From Pseudopithomyces maydicus (lineage: Eukaryota; Ascomycota; Dothideomycetes; Pleosporales; Didymosphaeriaceae), in NCBI GenBank assembly GCA_026873275.1, contig JANTUC010000011.1, positions 1,178,001-1,242,000 on the forward strand: a DNA stretch of 64,000 nt. The letters are read 5' to 3'. The notes beneath the pieces were generated by a model, which was not told where the DNA came from, ran no database searches, and was given only the letters and a program-made list of their open reading frames with translations. Of the stretch, positions 24,292-35,939 are shown in pieces. Numbering within the stretch: the first letter of the stretch is position 1; each line of letters opens with the position of its first letter. The translations under genes were made by a program, and so were the position numbers.

Positions 24292-25659
24292 ATGGCCCCA
24301 ATGCCTGCCCTGCAACGACGATACTCGGTCACGGGCCAGACGCCGCCCGACAACGAAGTCCCCAAGCAGCAGCAGTCGCAGCAGCAGTCGCCCAAGCTGC
24401 AGGCCCTCGACACCAGCGTGCAGTCCACCCCGAGCTGCGGCCTCTGCGACCCGGGACCCGACCCTGCACACCATGAGGAGACCGTCGACCCCGGTCCAGA
24501 GAGCGACCGCGGCCGCACCATCTCTCACCAGGCCACAGCCCGTATGGTCTCGAAGCGCTCCGCCACCCAATTGCCCTCTCCAAACACCCCGACCAGCCAC
24601 GAGCTGCCGCCCAAGATCGCGAAGCTAGGCCTCAAGTCCAACGACGTGGACACGGATACCGATCTGTACGAGGACGAGGACATGGACATGGGCATGGACG
24701 TGGACGCGGATGCGGACGTGGACGCTGAAACCCATGTGGACACTGACGTAGACGAGGGTATCTTCACCGACATGTTCTTCGACACAGATACAGACACAGA
24801 GCAACCATGGCCCTTACACAAGACCGCCCCCATGGCCACCCCGTACCATCTACCCAGCCTATCCGCCCTCCCGTCCTTCGACTCAGACTCCCAGTACGAC
24901 TCTGGCGTCGAGAGCCTCGCCCTCACCCCGCCTGCATCCGTTTCCGCCCCCGAAACCCCCGACCCCCTCGAAAGTCCCATCCACATTCCCACAACACTCC
25001 TGACGCTGCCCCCGGAACTACGTCACCAGATCTACCTCCATCTCCCGGATCTCGTCCTTCCTTACCCGCTCATCTACTGCCTCTCCACCTTCACAAACAA
25101 CGTCCAGCACCCGCTCGCCTCGGTGAACAGCCTCATCCGCCGGGAGGCCCTAGCCATCTTCTACAGCTACAACACGTGGACCATTAAACTCGAATTCAAA
25201 ATGATGTACGAGGCCTTCCAGGACTGGATCATCCGGCTCGGAGACGGCGCGGGTCTCCTCCGTTTGGTCACCATCGCGGTGCGAGGGAAGCTGTTCAAGC
25301 CGCGGACGAGCCATGCCGTGGCGGCGGGGACGAATGCTAATCCCAACGCTAATGGCGCGAATGCCAATGCGAACGCAGTGGCCCACGTCCCCGGAATGCC
25401 CGCCTACGCCCTCGTCGTCGAGCAGTACAGCCCGCCCGACGGCGACGCTAGCTTCAGCATCGATCTTAGCGAGAAGTTCCCCGGCGGCAAGGTTGCGCTC
25501 GTGCGGAACGAGGGAACGGTCGAGGCGGGTGAGGTGGCGGTCACGTGGCTGAGGAAGAAGGTGCGGGGGTTGTGGGAGAAGAGGAGGGTGGGCAAGTTGA
25601 ATGGGCAGGATTGGGTCGATTTGGTGGATGAGTTTTTACGGTTCGCAGGGTGGTTTTAG
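24292..25659 (+). CDS. F-box-like hypothetical protein with Asp-rich region
   Basis: A single exon of 455 aa. ATG 24292 is the first Met of the open frame, which extends further upstream without an ATG. Residues 1-110 are Gln/Pro/Ser-rich and disordered. Residues about 118-160 are an acidic repeat of Asp alternating with Met, Val, Ala or Thr. Around residue 236 comes LTLPPELRHQIYLHL, followed by ASVNSLIRREALAIFY, the pattern of fungal F-box-like/2EXR proteins. An Asn-Ala-Pro repeat (ANPNANGANANANA, about 347-362) interrupts the C-terminal domain, which ends DWVDLVDEFLRFAGWF. Such proteins may be substrate adaptors, but no function is shown. Confidence 0.75.
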   Translation: MAPMPALQRRYSVTGQTPPDNEVPKQQQSQQQSPKLQALDTSVQSTPSCGLCDPGPDPAHHEETVDPGPESDRGRTISHQATARMVSKRSATQLPSPNTPTSHELPPKIAKLGLKSNDVDTDTDLYEDEDMDMGMDVDADADVDAETHVDTDVDEGIFTDMFFDTDTDTEQPWPLHKTAPMATPYHLPSLSALPSFDSDSQYDSGVESLALTPPASVSAPETPDPLESPIHIPTTLLTLPPELRHQIYLHLPDLVLPYPLIYCLSTFTNNVQHPLASVNSLIRREALAIFYSYNTWTIKLEFKMMYEAFQDWIIRLGDGAGLLRLVTIAVRGKLFKPRTSHAVAAGTNANPNANGANANANAVAHVPGMPAYALVVEQYSPPDGDASFSIDLSEKFPGGKVALVRNEGTVEAGEVAVTWLRKKVRGLWEKRRVGKLNGQDWVDLVDEFLRFAGWF

Positions 25660-26821
25660 GGAAACACTTATTTTGGTGGCGGTAGTGCTGTGGTTTGGCT
25701 GAGCGTTGTGGCGTTGTTTGGCATGGATGAAAGGGGGAAGGAGCGAGCGAGGAGTGGAGGAAACGACGTGGCGATTTTCACCCGATGGCGATCGACACAT
25801 GGACGATCCACGTATCTTCCTCTCTTCTAACCCCTCCTCGTCCTCCTCTTCATCCCTTCTTCTGGCGCCTTTAATCGTTAACATGTTAGCGATTTTTCGC
25901 CTACCAACTGGGATACGCGGTCGGAACCTCGCCTCCTCATACCAAGGTTTCGAAGGATTGATCGGAAAGTTGGCTTCTTAGTATTTACCCGTCCATCGTC
26001 CGGGCGTTTATCTAAGTTTCAATCGGACTGCAAGGACAGGACGGGCAGGACGGACAGGACGGGCAGGTACATGCATCTACGGTATCTGTATCCCATCTCT
26101 CTCAAAACCTCTCAACTTCTTCTCTCCGACTCTATCTCCCATCTCCCTTCTTGATGATTGTCTTGCTACCAAAATTCTGTTCTTTTTTCCTCTCTACCTT
26201 TTCCAACTTTTACCACTTCCAGCTCTATATCGCCTTTTACAACATTCACGAGCTTCTTCTTTCTTTTCCTTTCTTTGTTCTTCTCCTTTTTGACATGTAA
26301 AACGGGCATAATCATCGAGCGAGTTGGCGTTTTGGTGCTTCTTTATTTTACTGCATGCATGGGTTTGGGAATGGGATGGAAAAAATGAGTTGGATGGGCG
26401 CTAAAAGAGGTAATTGGAGTGACGGATGGATGGACGGATAGATGGGGAAGGAGGGGAGTTGGTATACCCTGAGTCGAACCGAATTGATGGCCTTAAAATT
26501 GTTGACCCATTTGAAGCCTTTGTGGGAGCTGTGATGATGTTTGGATGAGATGTGATGCGGTACATGGGGTTGAGACGGGATTGCAACCAAGTCACTTTGG
26601 TGACGTGGACTGCAATGCTAATTCTCTCCCATGATGAAAGATGTCAGTTAGTGTTTGCTCCTCATGTGCGTCTAGTCTAATAGACAGATACCAAGCTAAC
26701 ACCCATAGCGCCCCGAAGAAAAGACTCCATGCCTACAAGCCATAAATATGTATCTCCGGATCATGCAGATGCTCTCATCTATATGAAATTTAAAATGGAC
26801 CAAGACACCTCTCGCAGGACG
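25660..26821. other. Intergenic, pyrimidine-rich
   Basis: About 1.2 kb with a 10-bp tandem repeat (26034-26068) and long T/C-rich stretches (26095-26300). No gene is supported. Confidence 0.5.
26034..26068. repeat. GGACGGGCA/GGACGGACA-type minisatellite
   Basis: Units of about 10 bp based on ACGGRCAGG repeat roughly 3.5 times in tandem. Confidence 0.75.
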
Positions 26822-27224
26822 TCATGAACCTTTCTTCTCGACACCATCAATCGGTTGTTTTCCCGTCTCGTTCGACCGGCAAGGAGGTACTCGGTTCGAT
26901 GAAAAAGGATATGAAGGATTGCGGATGTGAAGAGGTGTCCCGTCGCCACGGTAGTAAGTCCCTGTTGGAAGAGTCCAGGGTGTTTGTGGGAGGAAGGAAC
27001 CACCTGGGGAATTTAGCTTCGTTTGAGATAGATGGTTACTCGGTGTACGAGAGGGTGAGTGAAAACGGATACAGCCACCAGTGCTCTATATTATGTGATG
27101 TTGGGCTCATATTAGGCCAGGACTTACGAGACGATGTCATGTTGGACAGAGCAATAGCTAGCTGCTGAGATGAAGGTGTGCTATTGATAGGGACAGGAGG
27201 TTGTGTGTGTTGCTGAGAAGACAT
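26822..27224 (-). CDS. Small two-exon hypothetical protein (92 aa)
   Basis: Exon 1 27224-27128 and exon 2 27003-26822 are joined by a 124-bp intron with a consensus donor (GTAAGT) and a CCCCAG acceptor. The phase is correct and the joined frame ends at TGA 26824-26822. The N-terminus is Gln/Pro/Ser-rich (MSSQQHTQPPVPINSTP) and the second exon reads TPWTLPTGTYYRGDG and HIRNPSYPFSSNRVPPC. There is no signal peptide and I recognise no domain. The protein-like composition across a good splice junction is the only evidence. Confidence 0.45.
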
Positions 27225-28905
27225 GTGTACGGGTGATCGTATCTTGGAAAGGAGAGGGGATTAAGAGATTTGAACGGTTAGTGTGACAAAGACATGAGAT
27301 TCGGGAAAGAGAAGAAGGGTATATCACTCCAGCTGCCATGTGAGTACTCGCTTTGGCTCATTCTAAACTTATTTTATCTAGCTACCAGTGCATGCGCTGA
27401 CTGGAGAAAGTCACTTGGGCACGGATCACGGGTAGGGTTGAGCATCTCATTGGGTCGCTGCGACCTGCCCGAAGGAGAAGTTGCAGGGGTGGCGGTTAAG
27501 GTTGACTTACATCTGGCTCATGGTTCGATCTCAGGCAAGTATTAGCGGGAGGAGGGATAAATTTGGACACGTACGTACGCTATGGGCAGCGAACCCGCCA
27601 GTCACCGCAACTACACATCATCGGAGGTTACAATAACCGTCCTGATTTTATTATTGTCTCTCACAGATACCGAATATACGTATGTATTAAAACTTTCTGC
27701 ATCTTATTAGAGTAGCACTTTCACTTATGCGAAATCCTAGAAGTGTGGTCTCACGCACGTGTGGTCTCACGAGCCCTCTACGAACTGGGGTCTTGCTTCC
27801 CTTGGCGCGACGCGCAGTGTGGTCGTTCATACTCACGATAGTGCGCAAGCAAATTACGTATTTCAAACCGTTTCGTTCATGATCGAAGATTGTACTTTTA
27901 CTCGGGGCGAATGACACCGCGGTCTCAACGATGAGGCAGGGTGGATCGTGCCCTTGACTATTCTCGAACAGCAATGGTTTCTTCGTCGAATACGAGGCTC
28001 TGTTCTTTTGATTCTACTGTTCAATCCTATCGGTAATCTAATGGGAGCTTGAAAAACAAGGAAAATTAGATAGTTCCGAATCCGTACTAACGAATGTGAT
28101 GAGCGTGCAAATGTATAGGCCTTGATTCAGACGATGAAATTAGACAAAAGCCCGACGAGTGGATGAAGTATAGCTGTTAAGGCTTCCAATGATAAATTAA
28201 GATCTTTCCAGTCATACCTGAGGCCATTCCGGACCTGGGGTGTGGGGGCAGAAACGTTCGTCACGGATGATGACCACGAACATCAAAGCTTTTGAGACCA
28301 TGATTCACTGCCAATCGTATGCACGTCACGCAGGTCAGCCCGAGCCGGGGGCGGTCGGCTAGATCTCGCGCTTCTAGCTTACGTAGGGTAGGGTACCTGA
28401 TCGCTTAATGCTCAGCCTCATCTGCGAGTCTGCAACACGTTGCATGGCAGGCATGCGGGCCGTGCAAGACAATGGGCTAAATTACACTTCAACTCAACCC
28501 ACACCACAGGTAGAAATTGTCATGGGCCTTTGGGCCAATTTTCAGACTATCCTTTGTCACATGCGGTATACTCTTCGGTAGATTTATACCCCAATCCTAT
28601 TTTCCATTCAAGAGAAAGACTGTGTAATCACACTATCGACGGGCATCTTTGATGAACACTCAGTTTTCGACCTACAGATTCCTACACCTCTTTTAGTGCG
28701 TTAATCCGGTCCTGCTTTACCAACTTCTATTCACGGTTCAAAGCGTTTCCGCGATTCGATCATTAACCATTTATCAGAAACAGTCTGGTGACTATTTCAC
28801 TTCAATATTATCTCAATAAGCCACTCAGTCTTCTCAGTATGGCTACCCGGACTTTTATGAAACTCATACACTGAACACTCTTAATCAAGTCCTCTATTCT
28901 AGCAG
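27225..28905. other. 5' flank of zinc-finger locus 1
   Basis: About 1.7 kb of AT-richer DNA without a credible gene. It carries four GGTCTCA/TGAGACC heptamers (27747, 27763, 27921, 28293). Confidence 0.55.
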
Positions 28906-29576
28906 ATGGCTGAAATGGTCTTCCATAAGAGCCTACGAACTGCGTGGTGGGTGCTAGGACAATCGCATCCTTTGTCGTCTACAACTCAAAGCTCGCCGCT
29001 TTTAAAGAACAATTATTTTCACACCAATCTTGTCGATATCACAGATTCATGTAGACATCATCGAAACCAACCTCTCGCTTCCCAGCCGTCGCAATTGACA
29101 CTAGATTGACTAGCAAATACCAGTAATGCAGAATCTTCGGAGCAGACATCTTTGGATTACCCACTCGCAATGAATGATCAGCTTTGCGCACCCGGGTATG
29201 AAACAAGAGGTCCAATCAATGAAACTACTTTTTCGATCGATCGTTCTGCTAGATCAGTCATTCTCGAGCAGCACAAGTTTTCGGAACAGATCATTACACC
29301 GGAACAGCCCCTGTAAGATCTTTTCTACTATGGTCTGGAATTAGAGAGACTGAATAATAGGAAAGGGTCCGAGTTTCGAAAAAGCAGAACAAATTCTCAT
29401 GTCCTAAATGTGAGAAGACTTTTCAGCACAGGAAAACGCTATGGGACCACAATCAGGCAGCACATATGGGAATCACCCATAGATGCGGATTTCCTAACTG
29501 CAGTTATGCTACTGCGAAGAAAGCTAACGTTAAGAGGCACGAAAGAACTAAACATGGCGGAGCACGTGACTCATGA
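28906..29576 (+). pseudogene. C2H2 zinc-finger locus 1, apparently broken
   Basis: A frame opens at ATG 28906, is stopped by an in-frame TGA at 29107-29109, continues open to a donor at 29313 (GTAAGATC), and resumes after an acceptor at 29360. The second exon encodes two C2H2 fingers: FSCPKCEKTFQHRKTLWDH and HRCGFPNCSYATAKKANVK, with His pairs following, ending GGARDS at TGA 29574-29576. Two lesions are visible: the TGA, and a phase mismatch at the junction (phase 2 into phase 0) that one extra base in exon 2 would correct. The first finger present in the other two loci is missing. Either this is a pseudogene or the true splice form differs from mine. Confidence 0.6.
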
Positions 29577-30602
29577 TTTCAGTCGCAGGTGGGCGAGAGA
29601 ACCCATCGCTAGTTTAACATCAATATTTCATAATGTACCCTTTATTGATCAGATCATATGAGCATATTATATTTCTTACTGTCTTGTATCATAATATCTC
29701 AGATATACTGAATGTCTCTACTTTTTATCACGCATTTGTTCCCCTTGCAAGATCTCATTCTCACGTGCTGTCCCCGAGACTTTAGATTCCTCACCCGCGG
29801 ATTTCTGCTAATACCCCCAAGTTTCTTTTAGCTTCTACGTGCTTCTTAACAGGGCTATTGTTTTGTTTATATATTAACGTACAGTCGAACGGGTTAGGGT
29901 GAACGACAACAATCGGCTTTCGCGAGTTAGTATGAGTGACACGGGTTCTCAAAACCTTGTCCGGTCTCACAGGTGAAAATATAGTATTTAGTTGCGTTTT
30001 ATGATGTCATTTCTCTCAAATAATTCGCTTCGCGCGGTCTCGCAGCTTACATGCTTCTTCAAATACGGTCTCACTGCGCTAGTGGCTGAATCGAAATGAT
30101 GTGATAGGCCAGAGTAGTGACCGACGTGAAGGGATTATGGCCTCAGGCGCGGGGACATAGCCGAAAGAAATCCATAGAAAAGAGTAGAACATGAGACCGG
30201 TCAAAATGAGACCGATCGAGATTAAATTTATTCAGAACAGGGTCATACGATATACCACTGTTAACTAGCTATGCTTGTTGTGATTCGACTGCCACTAGCC
30301 CGGCTTATTTCAGCCTTACTTTGCAAAACGATATAAATTCGGCTATATCCTCTAGTAGGAATGCCGGCCACGGTCTTCCATTGAGCGGCCTTCCGGCCGT
30401 TCACCTGGGGATCATTCTGTATTCTTGCTTGCCCAAAAGCTCGTTATACCTTGGGAATATTCACTCACTCCTGTCTTTCCCCACATCTTGCACCGCCAAT
30501 CCCTTCATTTCTGACGGCCCACTACGTTTCGCTATCTCGGACATTCGTCAACCCGAGTTACAGTCGATAGACGCGCCGCGTGACGCCTTTCACGCCTTGT
30601 GA
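29577..30602. other. 5' flank of zinc-finger locus 2
   Basis: About 1 kb containing heptamers at 29963, 30067, 30192 and 30207 and a hexamer at 30036. A 93-codon frame at 30321-30602 ends in a TGA directly abutting the open frame of locus 2. It has no motif, and whether it contributes coding sequence is unclear. Confidence 0.5.
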
Positions 30603-31828
30603 ATAATCAACAATCCGTACAAACAATATCGCCCCTCCAACTGGCTTGAGTCAAAGTTTCCAGAAGATCAGAGGTTTCTTCGGCAGGAACGACAGACAGG
30701 TCTGCAGTCAGATGATGAAAATGGTCGCCGCTACTTTGAAAGTTTTGGTCTCTCGAATTCTATTCCGGGAGCTAGTTCAAAGTTCGACCTTGCGCACTAT
30801 TCTCCTGGGCATTCATACCTCAGTGTAAATTCTCCTACGCAATTTACCCAGTTCCCGGACTGCCTTCCGGGATACTTTGTACCGGATACCAGCTTGATTG
30901 ACACTAGGTCCGCGTTGTCTATTGATAATGACGCATTTGGAACGTTTGGGACGTTGGGAGAGAAAACTGTAGACCAGTGTTTCTCGAACCTAAACGGCTC
31001 CCTCGATTATTCGTTGAGTGGTAAAACCATAAAGAGTGTGCGCCAATCATCGAATTCCAATGGGGAATTATCGACAACTGGTTTTGATGGATATTTGGGC
31101 TCTAGGGAGCTAGTACCTAACGAAATACCTTTCACCACATCTACGTCACGTTTCTTGACCCCGAGTGTCACCTCAAGGAATGTCTCCGCTTTATCGGACG
31201 AACCAGAAAAGAATTCAGCGTCGCAAATCATTGATCCATTTTGGAGCGATGGGAACCGAAGCATTTTCGCCAATCACTCCCCATTACCGAATGACAAGCC
31301 CCTACACAATGGAATGTTTTCTGGTACCCAATCACTCGGCACGACTTCTAATAGTCCAATAAGCATCGAAGACACTCTTTTCAACCCTCCATTCATTAAA
31401 GACACGGCTGTTACTTCAAGCACTTTGTTAGAAACCTCTTCATATGTGCAAAGACAGAGGTTTTGTGATCAGACCACTCCAACTGGACATTCAAAACGAC
31501 CTTTCCTATGTTACATTTGTTCCGCAAGATTTCTAGATGATAAAAAGCTCCTGTAAGCTTCATCTTGTAACTACACTAGTTCACACCGCTTACCCAATCT
31601 AGACAACATCTGGCTAAAGTACACTCTAAATACCAATGTCCCAAATGTCCTGAGAAAACATATCGCCAGTGGGAAGGATTACGTAACCACACGAAAGAAA
31701 GACATGGAGGACATGATGGAAAGGGGGAAAAGTACAGTTGTGATGAATGTGGAAGGCAGTTTTCGAGAAAATCTAACATGCAAAGGCACAGAGAAACTCA
31801 GCATGGAAGTCGAGACGGAGCAATTTGA
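30603..31828 (+). CDS. C2H2 zinc-finger protein, locus 2 (5' end unresolved)
   Basis: The open frame runs 30603-31552, then an intron (GTAAGC...CTAG), then 31603-31828. Phase 2 is preserved and the intron interrupts finger 1. Three fingers end the protein: FLCYICSARFLDDKKLL with QHLAKVH, YQCPKCPEKTYRQWEGLRNH, and YSCDECGRQFSRKSNMQRH. The upstream 300 residues are Ser/Asn/Thr/Pro-rich with no known domain (for example SYLSVNSPTQFTQFPDCLPGY), as in fungal transcription regulators. No ATG lies near the start of the open frame, so an upstream exon is missing from my model. Probably a nuclear DNA-binding protein. Target unknown. Confidence 0.65.
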
Positions 31829-34800
31829 CACACCTTTTATGTTCTTAGCTATTTATGAAATTGGGTATCGATGCTCTCTAGGTCTGAACACGTCTCTCTT
31901 CGTACTAGTCTGTACGTTTGATCCTGCATTCATTTTTCAGTCATGACTTAACAAGAACAAACCCACGTCGAATGGTCTTTGAATTATAGCAGTAGAGTCG
32001 CCATGAGCTAGTCGCGGTGCGTCACATCGATAGTAGATTTAGTTTGCGCGTTGTCAATTCCAAGCTTCATAATGTCATCTCAAACGCTTTGCTTGCTGGA
32101 ATGACATAAATTCTATTCGAATATATATCTCTCAACAGATCCTGTTCTTTTATGATGCAAAAAGCTATCCGTAATCCCGAACGCAACGTTTCCGTCCCTG
32201 GTTCTTTTAATATAAGCTTACATCCACTCATAGAACGGGAGGCGTAGTAATTGGCGGTAATGTAGGCTTCGGCTTCGGCTTCGGTCCTGCGAGCCTTGCG
32301 ACGACGACCGACTCTATTGCCATTACAAAGTCGGTTTAGGGGTTGGGAATCAGTTATGGAGAAAATTTCTCGAGATAATAGTAAAGAGGTCTACAATATT
32401 AGCATTGTTCATAGCAACTGGGATGCGTGAAGTCACGAACGTAGGTAAAGGTGAAAGTATAAATAAAGAACGCCCCAGAATTTCTACTTGGTGTAGACTT
32501 ACAGTTCTTGTAGAAGTTCAATATTCAGTCTTGATAGTGGATTGGATCTATAGCGATGGCTTTAGGTTTAATTGCGGTCTAATAGCAGTCGTTGTTGGGA
32601 AACAGAGGTTGGAATCACAAGTTCGTGGCTCGATTGGAGAATGTTGTCCGAGGGTCTTTTTGGAGGTGTTTTCACGAGATGAGAGCTTTTAAAAACAGAA
32701 TATAGAACAAGTCAACCTCATCAATACTCAGGAACCGTTGATGTTCACTTTCATTTGATCGGTGGAAACAGAAGAGTTTAAATAACTGTCAAACACCCCG
32801 AGGAGATCAGCTTACCCGTACCATCGATAAAAAAGCAGGTGAATCCTGTAAGAGCTTTTCGGTTGGAAACACTTCAATGCAGGGTATTCTTCAGTATCAG
32901 CCTATCAAATGATATTTTCGAGACGTTTATAGTTTGTACTTGATCGTGTTGCATAGAATCATGGTCGGCATGCAAAGGTAAATTAGATAGAAGCACAAAG
33001 AATAAATTTATTGTTTTCTTTTCCCCATAATTCAAATGCAGAATTCGAGTCGCTATTCTTGATAGGCTCGTATAGTCACTTGTCAATTGTACAGTGCAAC
33101 AAATCGCTGAGGATGCAAATAACACTACACGAGCGATATTCGGTCTTGGCCCAGCATTCACATGTTGTCTTCCACCATACGTCATGGTATTCATCAAACC
33201 TACTTCCAAGATCAATACACCTCAAATAATCGCTACTGCATGAAGAGAAGGCAACAGTGTGTTGTGGATATATGATTGGTCAAGCTTTAGGCATCGACGA
33301 TGTCGCTTAAGCAGGAACTGTAGTCAAGAATACGGCACGCATGCAAAGTTTGCATGAAACATGGCACTAATACAAGTATATAGACGGAATCATTGGATCA
33401 CTTTAGACTGTGGAACTGATCAAAGCGCGCATTCAAGCAGGCAGAAATAGCTAGCATCCATGATACAAGCTTAAGTGTGGATGGTGAGTTAGGCTGCAAC
33501 TGGTGTGAAGAATCGCGGGGATGGGAATAAAACTAACACTCAATGACTCATTAGCCTAAAATGAAAAGCTGCTTTCCATTTAATGGATCTTATAATGGTC
33601 TTTTTTAGCTAGTTTGTCTCAGAATTATCTGTATATAAGGTCCATATTGTGTGAGACTGATTCAGGTTAATCCATGGATTTAGAAATTTTCTTCAAGAGC
33701 GGTCGCGTGTCTTCTGTGAGTTTCGACTTCAATACCTTCGGAGTCAAGTGAATTCCCTTGATTACAGAGAGCTCTTGAGCAGAGATAATCTTGCCCAAAA
33801 CTTTACTGGCCGCATGAATTATTTGGAGCTCTTTGGAGAACCTTAAAAGAGGCTTAATGAGCGGAGAAGCTTCCAGGAGATCATGCAAAGACTGTGTAAG
33901 AAGCACGTATGATGATTTATCTCGTATCATATCCTCCGTATTCTCTATAGGAGTGGAAGTTAACAAAGAATTGATACTATTCCAATCTAAAGATCAAGAT
34001 AGCAATTTCTCGATCTATTTTCTCCTCCTGTTGATAAGACTTCCACATGAATAACATGAAGCATATCCTCCCATGATGATTGCGGCCATCGCTTCGGCAA
34101 ACACAAGACCAAACTGGTTTAAAAAGTCGGGAACTATACGACTTTGGAGAACGAATACTTCATGTAGCGACGTGATATAAGAATGAACTTGATATATTCA
34201 GGATTTGTTTTTGACAACACCTTTTGATGCATATCTTGTTACAATATAAGGCCCCATCACTGCGTTTGAACCATAAAATGGCAGATTAATATAGGCTTTA
34301 AGTGATGCCACCCACCCGGGTCCAAGATCTTTTTCCGCTTCGCCAATTGTACAACTGGCTCTGATTTCTGTGTGCTGATCAACCATCATCATCATCAGGT
34401 GGTGTGGTAATTGGTGGTATTGCTGGGCCCATTACTGCCGTTCTGAGGAATGCGCATATGCTTTTTTTATGTGTATATCGTTCTTCCAGGATTCTGTTAG
34501 GGTTTTCGTCCTATATAATGCCAAGGCCTCAAGGTCAGTGTTGTATCTTCTTCGTATACGAACTTTTTAAATACATATAGACGTGCGGCATGCATACTTA
34601 CAATACATGAACGAAAAAGTGACAAAAGCGAGAGTGCTTTATTTAGTTGGGAGTTGTAGTGATAGAAGGATTGAGGATGTTGTTGAAGCTAAGGGGTTGG
34701 GAATGTTGTTGGAGCTAAGGGGTTGGGGATGTTGTTGAAGCTAAGTAGCTGATCAATACAAGGAGAGAAGGAAATATATGTTTACTTATACTGTGTTGAG

Positions 34801-35939
34801 ATTTCGCTCTCTTGCCCACGGCTGGGCGGTCTCAAAAATATATACAATGGCTTGGCTGGATCATAGTCTTGGTCTCATTTCTGTGTCATGAATCGAATTC
34901 TCATCTTCCAGTTAAAACACCCTCATTTAGATTGCATGTCACGCTGTAGGAAGTTCGCATGGTGTCGCGATTGTGAATGGCCAATATGGCTGCTTTGAAC
35001 ATGATCAGCATAAGGCATTCGGCTATCGATTTTGGTTGGCAGACTAAATAGGGTCTCGTAGGGGTCCGCACAATATTGAATCAGGGTCTCGAAATCCTTT
35101 CACACTCTGCTAACGATTAAGGGCTCCGGTGGGGATTTCTCGCTATAAGTGGCTACGCTAATTGATGCGAGACCTTAAAACCGAGGTTTCCTCTTCAAGC
35201 CTCAATTACTGCTGACCTATCTGCTGGAATAACACTAGAACTTTGTTTGCTTGAGGTTTTCTCACGTTCTATTTTATTGAATGGACACCATGAATGAGGG
35301 GTTGTTCTTATGGGACGTTGCATTTAATCTTCCAATTAACGTCGCAAGGACCTGTGCAGGTCGTGTCTCCAATAACCTATACCATGGCCGTTTAGCCTGT
35401 TACTTTCTTCTTTTGGTGCTTCGCATATGAGCGAGCGTTCTGTAGCATTTATAGCTGCGCCACTGCCTTACGATACATTGATCACTGGATTGTTAGCCCG
35501 AGGCTGCGATTGATATAGCCCCACCCTAGATTGAGACCTCAAGGCCCTCATTGAGACCTCTGAGCCTGGGACCAAATCGTTCGCCTTATTTCGCCTGTCG
35601 AGGGTGGAGTGTTCTACGCGAGCCAACCGTAACCCTTTATAAAAGCCACACGTCGGTGAGACCTCACTTGGCAGCCAATCGATTAAGTCTCGGCAGTCTC
35701 AGCCTTGCCGAGATCAGAATATATGTACCGGTCTACAGAATCTTCAATCATTGTCTTTATAGGATATTCACCATTGTTTAATGAAAAGAAAGGAGGCGGC
35801 GGATTCTCTATAGGATTTCTACATCTGCCCAGGTGTGGAACAGGCTATAACCTGGCCACAGTAGGTGCCCAGCTGCTTCATCTCTCCATAGCCCGCTCCA
35901 CGGTTGACAGGTAATGCAGACCCATAACCTTTTCTCAAG
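31829..35939. other. AT-rich intergenic island
   Basis: About 4.1 kb without a supported intact gene. On the minus strand, open segments near 34395-34198 and 33966-33667 read like real protein (for example PFYGSNAVMGPYIVTRY and FGLVFAEAMAAIIMGGYA) but are separated by stops. They may be remains of a decayed gene. A 26-bp tandem repeat lies at 34680-34745. The 34.8-35.7 kb part carries the heptamer cluster before zinc-finger locus 3. Confidence 0.5.
34680..34745. repeat. 26-bp tandem repeat, about 2.6 copies
   Basis: The unit GTTGTTGAAGCTAAGGGGTT plus six bases repeats head to tail with one to two mismatches per copy. Confidence 0.8.

Larger units (their letters stand above)
27747..35663. promoter_or_regulatory. 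GGTCTCA/TGAGACC heptamer clusters upstream of the C2H2 loci
   Basis: Exact heptamers on the plus strand as GGTCTCA: 27747, 27763, 27921, 29963, 30067, 34828, 34871. As TGAGACC: 28293, 30192, 30207, 35532, 35552, 35657. Hexamer-only sites lie at 30036, 35052, 35085 and 35168. The sites fall in three groups, each in the 5' flank of one of the three zinc-finger loci, and none lies between 31.6 and 34.8 kb. What they do is unknown. A binding site or a decayed dispersed repeat are both possible. Confidence 0.5.

Noticed and set aside
26450..26480. B-box-like GGTTCGACTC on the minus strand
   Set aside because: No matching A box or cloverleaf upstream.
30321..30602. 93-codon ORF in frame with zinc-finger locus 2
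   Set aside because: No motif or clear start, and it is separated from the locus by TGA. Kept only as a possible upstream segment.
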